Positions 25,581-32,899 of a stretch of DNA of 64,000 nt are shown in pieces. A program made the translations under genes and the position numbers. Under the pieces are notes generated by a model. The model was not told the origin of the DNA, did not search any database, and was given only the letters and a program-made list of their open reading frames with translations. Each line of letters begins with the position of its first letter. Positions within the stretch are counted from its first letter, which is position 1. Source of the stretch: Henriciella mobilis (GTDB lineage Bacteria > Pseudomonadota > Alphaproteobacteria > Caulobacterales > Hyphomonadaceae). Where the stretch lies: the NCBI RefSeq assembly GCF_003576315.1, contig NZ_QWFZ01000024.1, positions 52,800-116,799 of the forward strand. The letters are read 5' to 3'.

Positions 25581-27644
25581 ATGCGCCTACGTAATCATCG
25601 GGCAAGTCTCGCAGCATTGCTGCTGATTTCGGCTGCAGCCAGCGCGTCTGCAGCCATTCCACCAGCGCCAAGCCTCAAGCCCGATCTGGTCGCGGCATCG
25701 AATGTCGTGTCGACAACGGATGCGGGCATTCTGCGCAGTGCACTCAATGCCGCCGCAGAGAACCGCTGGAGCACCGTTCGCAGCCTCGAAGCGCAGGCGC
25801 GGTCGGAAATCGTCCGGCAGGTGATTCGCTGGTATCGCGGCCGCGGCGACCTGATCATGTCCTTCGACGAGTTGAGCAATCTGCTGCGCTCGCAGGGCGA
25901 CTGGCCGCAGATGACCAGCGTCCAGGTCCGGGCGGAGGAGGCCGTTTCACTTTCGGCGCTGAATTCGCAGCAGCAGATAGACTGGTTCGAAGAGATTGGC
26001 GGTCCGGTCTCTGGTGCCGGCCGCGTCGCGCTGGCCGAGGCGCTCCGCCGTGAGGGGCGCCGCGACGAGGCGCTGACCTATATCCGGCAGGCCTGGCACG
26101 GGAACACGCTGGATGACGACCTCACCAACCAGGTCCTTGCCCGCTATGGCAGTGACCTGACGCCGTTCGATCACCAGCAGCGCGCCGACTTCCTGCTCTG
26201 GACGGCCCAGCATTCGGCGGCCGCAAGGCTGCAGCCCTATCTCAGCCCGGACTGGCGCAGGCTGGTCGAGGCCCGCTCCAGCCTGCAGCTGCGCCGCCGC
26301 GGTGTGGATGGGGCCGTCGATGCTGTCCCGGAATACCTTCAGGACAATCCGGGCCTGCTTTATGACCGGGCGAAATGGCGCCGCAGGGCGGGCCAGCCGG
26401 AGTCGAACTATGTCCCGCTTCTGGCGCAGATCGACGGGGCCGAAGTGCCGTCTGTCGGTCGCGACAATCTCTGGCGTGAGCGGTCCATGGCGCTGCGTTC
26501 GGCGCTGAAGGATGGCGATTTCACCACCGCCTACCAGCTTGCCGAGCCGCATGGCATGAGCGAGGGCACGGACTTTGCCGAAGCCGAATGGCTGGCCGGC
26601 TGGATCGCCTTGCGTCAGCTGGAGCAGCCAGAAAAGGCGCTCGGCCATTTCGAAAACCTGGGCAAGAACGTCTCGACCCCGATCAGCCAGTCGCGGGCCG
26701 ACTACTGGCGCGGCCGTGCCCTCGAGGCGCTCGGCCGGACAGACGAGGCGCAGGAAGCTTATGCGCTGGCGGCGCAGTATCCGTTCGTCTTCTATGGCCA
26801 GCTGGCCGCGGAAAAGACCGGCAATACCCAGCTCTTCCTGCAGGCCAGCCAGCCGGTAAGCGAGGAGGAGCGCGCGGCCTTCAACGCCCGCCCACTCGTA
26901 CAGGCGCTGAAGCTGCTGGCGGAGAATGGCGAGGCCGGTGAATTCCGTCAGTTCGCCTATCACCTGGATGACATGCTCGCGACCGAGGCGGATTACCTGC
27001 TCCTGTCCGAGCTCGCTTCCGATTATCTGTATGCAGACATTGGCGTGCGCGGCGCGAAGGCAGGCCTCGCCAAGGGGATCGTGGCGACGGATGCCGCGTT
27101 CCCGGTGCCCGATTTCGAGTTGCTCCGTGAGCCGGACGTCGAACGGGCCATGATGTATGCGCTGTCGCGTCAGGAAAGCGAAATGAACCCGTCGGCGGTC
27201 TCGCATGCGAATGCGCGCGGCCTGATGCAGTTCATCCCCAGCACCGCCCGGATGGAGGCCCGCAATATCGGCCTGCCTTACAAGACGTCCTGGCTGACCG
27301 ATGATCCAGGCTACAACATGACGCTTGGCGGCGCGCATCTCGATACGCTGCTGGACCGGTTCAATGGCAGCTACATCATGACGGCGGCGGCGTATAATGC
27401 CGGCGCGTCGAGGCCGGCGCGCTGGATCCGTGATTATGGCGACCCGCGCACCGGTGAGATTGATCCGATCGACTGGATCGAGTTCATCCCGTTCTCCGAA
27501 ACCCGCAACTATGTCCAGCGCGTCCTGGAGAACACGCAGGTCTACCGCCAGAGACTGTCCGGCGAACCGGTCGAAATCCGGCTCAGCCAAGACCTGCAGC
27601 GCGGTCGCATGTGGTTTGGCGGGGGCGCTGCCTCGGGCAACTAG
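25581..27644 (+). CDS. Soluble lytic murein transglycosylase
   Basis: 687 residues. A signal peptide (ALLLISAAASASA) is followed by a long alpha-helical superhelix of the Slt70 type (about 60-500) and a C-terminal GH23 domain. The catalytic glutamate is E532 in SRQESEMNPSAVSH, then GLMQFIPSTA and TAAAYNAGASRPARW, all diagnostic. It cleaves peptidoglycan between MurNAc and GlcNAc in the periplasm, leaving 1,6-anhydro ends. The start follows AGGCAGGGTCC. No lipobox is visible, so it should be soluble. Confidence 0.93.
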   Translation: MRLRNHRASLAALLLISAAASASAAIPPAPSLKPDLVAASNVVSTTDAGILRSALNAAAENRWSTVRSLEAQARSEIVRQVIRWYRGRGDLIMSFDELSNLLRSQGDWPQMTSVQVRAEEAVSLSALNSQQQIDWFEEIGGPVSGAGRVALAEALRREGRRDEALTYIRQAWHGNTLDDDLTNQVLARYGSDLTPFDHQQRADFLLWTAQHSAAARLQPYLSPDWRRLVEARSSLQLRRRGVDGAVDAVPEYLQDNPGLLYDRAKWRRRAGQPESNYVPLLAQIDGAEVPSVGRDNLWRERSMALRSALKDGDFTTAYQLAEPHGMSEGTDFAEAEWLAGWIALRQLEQPEKALGHFENLGKNVSTPISQSRADYWRGRALEALGRTDEAQEAYALAAQYPFVFYGQLAAEKTGNTQLFLQASQPVSEEERAAFNARPLVQALKLLAENGEAGEFRQFAYHLDDMLATEADYLLLSELASDYLYADIGVRGAKAGLAKGIVATDAAFPVPDFELLREPDVERAMMYALSRQESEMNPSAVSHANARGLMQFIPSTARMEARNIGLPYKTSWLTDDPGYNMTLGGAHLDTLLDRFNGSYIMTAAAYNAGASRPARWIRDYGDPRTGEIDPIDWIEFIPFSETRNYVQRVLENTQVYRQRLSGEPVEIRLSQDLQRGRMWFGGGAASGN

Positions 27645-27674
27645 GCGGGCGGCCATCCCTCTATTTCCGCAAAC

Positions 27675-27699
27675 GAAAAGGCCGCCCTGACGGGCGGCC
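27675..27699 (-). terminator. Rho-independent terminator for the minus-strand micro-gene
   Basis: GGCCGCCC (27680-27687) pairs with GGGCGGCC (27692-27699) across a 4-nt loop. On the minus strand the stem is followed by TTTTCGTTT. The plus strand lacks a T-run, so the element serves transcripts coming from the right, that is the small gene at 27757-27837. It may weakly stop slt transcripts too. Confidence 0.7.
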
Positions 27700-27756
27700 T
27701 CCGTGAGCCGGTTTGGCTCTGAATCCCGGCAGGCTCAGGGCCCGCCTTTGCCAGTG

Positions 27757-27837
27757 CTAGCGGTCAAAGAGAGGCTGCTCTCCAAGTCCACCAGCACGGA
27801 CGGATCCAATAGCCGCCCCTGGTTTCTCACTCGACAT
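27757..27837 (-). CDS. 26-residue micro-protein with perfect extended Shine-Dalgarno
   Basis: A 26-codon frame starting at the ATG at 27837. It is preceded by AGAAAGGAGGTGATCC, complementary over all 16 nt to the 3' end of alphaproteobacterial 16S rRNA, with 7 nt between GGAGG and ATG. The peptide begins MSSEKPGAAIGSVR and ends LFDR; it is hydrophilic, with no membrane helix and no recognised domain. A terminator with a T-run on the same strand follows 58 nt after the stop, and the rcnB-like terminator lies upstream, so this is a self-contained unit of about 250 nt. It could encode a real peptide, a leader, or a ribosome-sequestering RNA. The rest of the 27645-27996 gap shows no other gene. 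Confidence 0.5.
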   Translation of the reverse strand: MSSEKPGAAIGSVRAGGLGEQPLFDR

Positions 27838-27838
27838 T

Positions 27839-27854
27839 GGATCACCTCCTTTCT
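27839..27854 (-). promoter_or_regulatory. 16-nt extended Shine-Dalgarno / mirror of the 16S rRNA 3' tail
   Basis: The minus strand reads AGAAAGGAGGTGATCC; the plus strand reads GGATCACCTCCTTTCT, the terminal sequence of 16S rRNA in alphaproteobacteria. It is not part of an rRNA gene, since nothing else of 16S is present. Normal genes here match 4-7 nt of the anti-Shine-Dalgarno. Confidence 0.7.
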
Positions 27855-27935
27855 GTTGCTGAAAACAAAGCACCGGCCGCAAAATGGTCCGGCACTAACA
27901 ATTAAAGCATGACTCGTGCCTAATGAAAGGTGAAC

Positions 27936-27976
27936 AAAAAAATCGCCCGGCCTTCATGCGAGGGCCGGGCGTTTTG
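27936..27976. terminator. Bidirectional rho-independent terminator downstream of the RcnB-like gene
   Basis: CGCCCGGCC (27944-27952) pairs with GGCCGGGCG (27963-27971). AAAAAAA lies on the left and TTTT on the right, so it terminates both strands. Its main job should be the RcnB-like transcript ending at 27997. Confidence 0.85.
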
Positions 27977-27996
27977 TATTGCGTGTCCGGGGTGAC

Positions 27997-28659
27997 TTAT
28001 TGCGCCAGGATACCGACGGCGAGGCCGATAATGGCACCCGTGGCGATGGAGGCCAGGACCGCGTCGCCGCTATAGGGATCGCGGACCCAGTGATGGCCAT
28101 GCGGCGGGGCATAGAGGCCATAGCGCGAATAGTCGCGAATGATGATCGTGTTCGGACGATAGCTGTAATAGCCGCCGATCCGGTAGCCGCCATGATAGTA
28201 GCCGTGATCATAGTGGAAGGTCACACGCGGCCGGTAATGGCCGTAGTTGTAGCGAGGCGCGCTGTAATAGTAGCGGTTCACGACACGCGGGGCCGAATAG
28301 TGCCGGCGGTGATGATAGCCGCGATTCCAGTCGCGGTCGCGATTGTGGCTCCAGTCGCGGCGGTGGTCGCGTGAATGACGCCAGTCCCGTTTATGGTCCC
28401 GGCCGCGATTCCAGTCACGGCCATGGTCGCGTCCACGATTCCAGTCGCGCCCATGATCCCGCCCGCCATGATGACGGTTTCCGCGGTCGCCCCTGTGGCC
28501 GCGATCGCCGCGATGCCCCCGGTCACCGCGGTCGCCGCGGTCATGATATCCGCCGCGCTCGCCGCGGCCACGTTCTTCGGCCATTGCAGCCGGTGCAAGC
28601 ATGGCAAATGAGAGGACAACGGATGCCCCCATTCGCACGAGTGTCTTGTAGAGAGCCAT
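27997..28659 (-). CDS. RcnB-family periplasmic protein with Arg/His/Asp-rich repeats
   Basis: 220 residues. A signal peptide (SVVLSFAMLAPAAMAEE) is followed by a long low-complexity stretch (about 33-120) of tandem RGDRGH, GRDHGRDWNR and similar units. The C-terminal 50 residues (YGLYAPPHGHHWVRDPYSGDAVLASIATGAIIGLAVGI) match the RcnB core, whose E. coli member acts in periplasmic nickel/cobalt homeostasis. The histidine and aspartate content fits metal or polyanion binding, but the metal is not known. The repeats are visible in the DNA as tandem copies of about 18-24 nt, so copy number may vary between strains. Confidence 0.75.
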   Translation of the reverse strand: MALYKTLVRMGASVVLSFAMLAPAAMAEERGRGERGGYHDRGDRGDRGHRGDRGHRGDRGNRHHGGRDHGRDWNRGRDHGRDWNRGRDHKRDWRHSRDHRRDWSHNRDRDWNRGYHHRRHYSAPRVVNRYYYSAPRYNYGHYRPRVTFHYDHGYYHGGYRIGGYYSYRPNTIIIRDYSRYGLYAPPHGHHWVRDPYSGDAVLASIATGAIIGLAVGILAQ

Positions 28660-28776
28660 TGATTTAGCCTCCCGATGAAATTACCGGCTGTCCGGCGTTG
28701 ATCTGGTTTCAGTGCTGAAACCCTGATTGAATAATAGGTTCGCAAGCTTGAACCCTGCCTGAACAGACCCTTCATC

Positions 28777-29211
28777 ATGTCATCCAGCGACGATCTCAGA
28801 ATAAACGACGATTATTCAGTGCCTTATTGGGAGCTGGTCGAAACATTCGTGCGCGCGTCAGGGCCGGGCGGGCAGAATGTGAACAAGGTTTCGACGGCTG
28901 TGCAGCTGCGCTGGAATGTCGATGCCTCGAGCCTGCCGCAGGCCATCAAGACCCGCTTCCGCCAGCGCTGGAAGTCCCGCATTACCAAGGAAGGCGATGT
29001 GATCGTCGAGGCGAGTGAGCACCGCTCGCAGGCCCGAAACCGCGAGGCGGCGAGAACCCGGCTGCAGGGCATGATCCGGCAGGCGGCCCAGAAACGCAAA
29101 CGCCGCATTCCGACCCGGCCAGGACGCGGCGCCGTCGAGCGTCGCATCAAGGCCAAGAAGGAACACGGCGAGAAAAAAGCACTACGCGGGAAGATCGACC
29201 GCTCGGAGTGA
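28777..29211 (+). CDS. arfB: Alternative ribosome-rescue factor B (peptidyl-tRNA hydrolase)
   Basis: 144 residues. ETFVRASGPGGQNVNKVST contains the GGQ motif of class I release factors, which hydrolyses peptidyl-tRNA. The protein has no stop-codon recognition domain, and its basic C-terminus (KRKRRIPTRPGRG, KAKKEHGEKKAL) is the tail that enters the empty mRNA channel. ArfB rescues ribosomes stalled at mRNA ends, complementing tmRNA-SmpB encoded at 24.1 kb. It stands alone, with its stop 33 bp from the convergent sodC-like stop. Confidence 0.95.
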   Translation: MSSSDDLRINDDYSVPYWELVETFVRASGPGGQNVNKVSTAVQLRWNVDASSLPQAIKTRFRQRWKSRITKEGDVIVEASEHRSQARNREAARTRLQGMIRQAAQKRKRRIPTRPGRGAVERRIKAKKEHGEKKALRGKIDRSE

Positions 29212-29244
29212 CCGGCCGATCCGTCAGCGCCGTCTCGTCCGGGC

Positions 29245-29847
29245 CTAGTTGACGACGGCGCAGGCCACGCGACCGCCGGCGCCGCCAATGGGCTGGCTCA
29301 GATGGTCGTCGCGGCCTTCATGGATGATGATGGCCCCGCCATCCTCGTCCATAACGTCAGACAGGCTGACCAGGTCGGTGAATGTTTCAAAGTGAACCGA
29401 CCCGTCCTCGAAGGCATAGAGGTTGGGCAGGTCACCCGGCTCGGGGCCGGCTGGATTGAGCAGGCCATGGCCGCCGTCGACTTTGCCGACGTGTCCGCCG
29501 GAGGCGGTGTAGCTGCCCGTATCGCTGCAATCGCCGGTCTGGTGCATGTGGATGGCATGCCAGCCGGGTGTGAGGCCGCCAGCGTCGATGCTGACTTCCA
29601 TGAGGATGCCGTTCGGCCCTTCGATCAGGTTGACGCTGCCGATCGTGTTGCCGTCACCGCCGAGCAGGTCTCCGGTCGCGCGCATCATCGATGGAAGGGA
29701 CTCGCTGCCGCCGGGTTCGGGCAGGGCAGCTTCATCCTGAGCAGGCGCCTCCGCTGTTTCCTGATCCTGGGCATCCGAGGCCTGCTGCGAACAGGCAAAC
29801 AGGACAGCTGTGGCGCAGACGGCCAGTGGTATCGAGAATTTCCGCAT
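29245..29847 (-). CDS. Cu/Zn superoxide dismutase-family lipoprotein
   Basis: 200 residues from the ATG at 29847, which follows AAGGAGTTCGGAATC. Residues 16-19 (LFAC) form a lipobox, so C19 is probably lipidated, and an acidic linker leads to the SOD domain (about 55-198). Copper-site histidines are H100 and H102 (HAIHMHQTGDC), H119 and H176 (IIIHEGRDDH). H127 and a GDLPN aspartate provide zinc contacts, but the third zinc histidine usual before GDLPN appears replaced by Pro (PEPGDLPN). C107 and C196 could form the conserved disulfide. It should dismutate periplasmic superoxide. It diverges from tlyA. Confidence 0.88.
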   Translation of the reverse strand: MRKFSIPLAVCATAVLFACSQQASDAQDQETAEAPAQDEAALPEPGGSESLPSMMRATGDLLGGDGNTIGSVNLIEGPNGILMEVSIDAGGLTPGWHAIHMHQTGDCSDTGSYTASGGHVGKVDGGHGLLNPAGPEPGDLPNLYAFEDGSVHFETFTDLVSLSDVMDEDGGAIIIHEGRDDHLSQPIGGAGGRVACAVVN

Positions 29848-29944
29848 GATTCCGAACTCCTTGGTTTCGCCCTCACTGATATAGTAAGAGCGGCAAGGTG
29901 ACCAATGCCGGTCAGGGCTGTGTCGTTCCGGAAGGGCGTGAATT

Positions 29945-30703
29945 TTGAGTAATCCCGACAGGGCAGACCGCGTGCTGGTCGCGCTTGGCCACTTCGAGAG
30001 CCGTGCAGCTGCGCAGGCCGCCATCAGCGCCGGGCGCGTGGCCGTCAACGGGGTGCAGCTCACCAAGCCATCTGCGAAAATCCGCGATACGGACCGGATC
30101 GAGGCCGCGCCGGCCCATCCCTGGGTGTCGCGCGGCGGGGTGAAGCTTGCCCATGCGCTGGATCTCTTCGGTGTTAATCCGACCGGGCGGGACTGCCTCG
30201 ATGTCGGCGCGTCGACGGGCGGGTTTACCCATGTCCTGCTCAGCCGGGGCGCATCGCGGGTCTGCGCGGTCGATGTCGGCCGTGGCCAGCTTCATTCGAG
30301 CCTTGCCGGGGATGAGCGGGTGAGGTCGCTGGAAGGGTTCGATGCGCGCCAGCTGACGCGCGGCGATATCGGATTTTTGCCGGGTCTCATCGTCTGTGAC
30401 GCAAGCTTCATCGCGCTGGAGAAGCTGCTGGCGGTACCACTGTCACTGGCCGCGCCGGGCGCCGATCTGGTCTGCCTGTTCAAGCCGCAATTCCAGGTCG
30501 GCCGGGCGCATGTCGGCAAGGGCGGGATCGTCACCGATGCCAAAGCCGTCCGCGATGCCGAAGATGCGTTCTGCGCGTGGCTGGAGGGGCAGGGCTGGCA
30601 GGTTGTCGATCGGGCGGACAGCCCGATCCAGGGCGGAGACGGTAATTCCGAACGCCTGGTGCATGCTCGGCTTCAGGATGATAGCTCCGCGCCAATTGCT
30701 TGA
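29945..30703 (+). CDS. tlyA: TlyA-family rRNA 2'-O-methyltransferase (hemolysin A-like)
   Basis: 252 residues. The likely start is TTG at 29945, after GGAAGGGCGTGAA; a GTG at 29972 is an alternative. An N-terminal S4 RNA-binding domain (about 8-65, GHFESRAAAQAAISAGRVAV) precedes an FtsJ-type methyltransferase domain with the SAM loop CLDVGASTGGFT and the CAVDVGRGQLH strand. Mycobacterial TlyA methylates 16S and 23S rRNA and affects capreomycin sensitivity; hemolysin is a historical name. It stands between sodC and the beta-propeller lipoprotein gene. Confidence 0.9.
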   Translation: MSNPDRADRVLVALGHFESRAAAQAAISAGRVAVNGVQLTKPSAKIRDTDRIEAAPAHPWVSRGGVKLAHALDLFGVNPTGRDCLDVGASTGGFTHVLLSRGASRVCAVDVGRGQLHSSLAGDERVRSLEGFDARQLTRGDIGFLPGLIVCDASFIALEKLLAVPLSLAAPGADLVCLFKPQFQVGRAHVGKGGIVTDAKAVRDAEDAFCAWLEGQGWQVVDRADSPIQGGDGNSERLVHARLQDDSSAPIA

Positions 30704-30753
30704 TTTCGCCATATTTTTCTTCGATGGTCACAGGCAGCAGGTGGGAGGATATA

Positions 30754-32898
30754 ATGCGAGTTGGTTCAGTCTCGGTGGCGCTGGGCGCCTTCCTTCTTGG
30801 CGCCTGTGTGACGCAGGCTCCAGAAACGCCTGAGCCCGCTGCACCTGAACCGGATTTCTCCCAGCCCTCGCAGACGGTCTGGCCGACGCTTGCGACCTTC
30901 GCCAGCGAGGCGGAGTTCGAGCACTATTACCGCACGCTGACGGGCAAGCTCGACAGGGGTGAGTCCGCGGACGGCGACGCCTGGTTTGAGAGCGCCGCAC
31001 CGGCCATGTCGGCACCGCCTCCACCTCCACCTCCGCCACCGCCAGCGCCTCCTCCTCCTCCGCCGCCGCCGCCTCCACCCCCGCCACCTTCGGCGGGCGC
31101 ACCCACGCCGAGCGCGCCGGCCCCCAGTGCGCCTGCTCCCAGTGAGCCCGCCTCGAAAATGGCGGACGTCGAACCGGCGGCCGGCGTTGACCAGGTCACG
31201 GTGACCGGCTCGGCGGAAGAGGCCGCATCGATCACCAACACGCAGGAGGCCGGCGTCGATGAAGGCGATGTCGTCAAACAGATCGGGCGCTATCTGATCG
31301 TCATGCAGGATGGCCGTCTCTTTTCGGTCGACCTGATGCCGGATGGCGCGCCCGGCCTGAAATTCGTCGATCGCGAGAACGTCTACCAGACGGCCGAGGA
31401 AGACACCTGGTATGACGAGATGCTGGTCTTCGGGAACCAGATGATCGTGATCGGCTATTCCTACGATGCCGAAGCATCCGTCTTCGCTGTTCTCGAACTT
31501 GCCGAAGATGGCACGATCACCTTCCGGGACCGCTTCTTCCTGCCGGCCATGGATTATTATGACGGCGACAATTACACGACCCGCCTCGTCAACGGGCAGC
31601 TCGCGCTGCACACATCCTTTTACCTTGTCGACATCGATGATTTCGAGGCGCTGAACGCGCCAGTCCTGTCACGCACCATGGCGAAGAAGGACACCTCGCG
31701 CCTCAAGGCAGAGACCGTCTACCGGCCGCTGCAGGATACCAACGACCCGCTGCTCCACACGATCACGCTCTGTCCGCTGAAGACGGTCCTTGCCGATACA
31801 GGGACGGCTCCGGACTGCCGCACCACGGCCTTTCTCGCCAGTGACAGCTATGAATACTACGCCTCGCAGGACGCTGTCTGGCTCTGGGTGAATGCGGCCG
31901 ACAAGAGCTGGTGGCAGAACTCGGCGGGCGATCATGACGGCGACAATCCGGCGCTGCTCTATTCAATCCCCTATGGCGATGCAGCACCCGGCGTCGCGAA
32001 GGTGCAGGGCGAGCCCGTCAACCAGTTCTCGATGGCCGCGGCGAGCGATGTGTTCCGCGCTTTCGTCCAGCTGGAGGAAGGTGAGGATGACGAGCAGGCG
32101 GGCTATGCGCTGATGCAGCTGCCGCGCGAGCGGATCGGCGCGGCGCCTGCCGATATCGATCCGGCGGACTATGTGGCGCTGCCGGACGTCGAGGACGGCA
32201 CGATCGAGAACCGGTTCACGAACACGCATTTCGCCTACACGACATACAATGAGACCGTGCCGCTCTGGTCGTCCGATGAGCAGCTGCCGCTGGCGTCGTC
32301 GCGGCTGACACTTGTCCCGTTGGCGGACCCGGCCAGCCCCCTGACGCTGGATGTCCATCAGAGCGTCATCCGTCTGGAACGTGCCCGCGACCATCTTGTC
32401 GCCACCGGATACATGGACCGGCGTGGCCTCAGTCTGTCGAGCATCGATCTTCGCGGCGAGGCCCCGAAGGTCGCCGGGCAGCTGACCCTGGTCTCGCGCT
32501 ATGAATCGGAAAATCGCAGCCACGCTTTCAATAGCCGCATCGGACCGGAGGGCGATGGCCTGATCGGTCTGCCGACCGTCCAGCAGACCTGGGAAGCCGG
32601 CCGCTGGGTGTGGCGCTCGGACAATTCCGATCTCAGCTATATCAAGGTCGGCACGGACGCCTCACTGCATTCGGCCGGGACGCTGATGGGCGCTGATGGC
32701 GAGCCGGATCCGAGCTATGAGTGCGAGGTGTCCTGCATCGACTGGTATGGCAATTCGCGGCCGATTTTCACGCTCGGCCGGGTCTTTGCGCTGTCCGGCA
32801 CGACGGTCATCGAGGGCCAGCTGGACGCGGACAGGGGTATCAGCGAAATCCGCCGCGTCGACCTGACGGTGCCTGTGGCGGTCGCGTCAGAACAGTAG
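30754..32898 (+). CDS. Secreted beta-propeller lipoprotein with polyproline linker
   Basis: 714 residues starting at the ATG at 30754, after GTGGGAGGATATA. The signal peptide ends in LLGAC, giving lipidation at about C17. Residues about 85-125 are almost pure proline, then a Ser/Ala/Pro tract, then NTQEAGVDEGDVVKQIG, the opening signature of the bacterial beta-propeller family Pfam calls Beta_propel. The remaining 540 residues show irregular blade repeats. Cysteines near CPLKTVLADTGTAPDC and CEVSC suggest disulfides. The polyproline stretch probably acts as a stalk spanning the periplasm or holding the propeller off the outer membrane. Function unknown. Its stop lies 1 bp from the convergent M48-like gene. 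Confidence 0.8.
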   Translation: MRVGSVSVALGAFLLGACVTQAPETPEPAAPEPDFSQPSQTVWPTLATFASEAEFEHYYRTLTGKLDRGESADGDAWFESAAPAMSAPPPPPPPPPPAPPPPPPPPPPPPPPSAGAPTPSAPAPSAPAPSEPASKMADVEPAAGVDQVTVTGSAEEAASITNTQEAGVDEGDVVKQIGRYLIVMQDGRLFSVDLMPDGAPGLKFVDRENVYQTAEEDTWYDEMLVFGNQMIVIGYSYDAEASVFAVLELAEDGTITFRDRFFLPAMDYYDGDNYTTRLVNGQLALHTSFYLVDIDDFEALNAPVLSRTMAKKDTSRLKAETVYRPLQDTNDPLLHTITLCPLKTVLADTGTAPDCRTTAFLASDSYEYYASQDAVWLWVNAADKSWWQNSAGDHDGDNPALLYSIPYGDAAPGVAKVQGEPVNQFSMAAASDVFRAFVQLEEGEDDEQAGYALMQLPRERIGAAPADIDPADYVALPDVEDGTIENRFTNTHFAYTTYNETVPLWSSDEQLPLASSRLTLVPLADPASPLTLDVHQSVIRLERARDHLVATGYMDRRGLSLSSIDLRGEAPKVAGQLTLVSRYESENRSHAFNSRIGPEGDGLIGLPTVQQTWEAGRWVWRSDNSDLSYIKVGTDASLHSAGTLMGADGEPDPSYECEVSCIDWYGNSRPIFTLGRVFALSGTTVIEGQLDADRGISEIRRVDLTVPVAVASEQ

Positions 32899-32899
32899 G

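Noticed and set aside
27839..27854. Fragment of a 16S rRNA gene
   Set aside because: Only the terminal 16 nt match; the preceding conserved helix 45 sequence is absent, and the minus strand makes a properly spaced Shine-Dalgarno.
28320..28560. CRISPR-like tandem repeats
   Set aside because: The repeats are short, uneven, in frame and encode Arg/Asp/His units of the RcnB-like protein; no spacers or cas genes exist.
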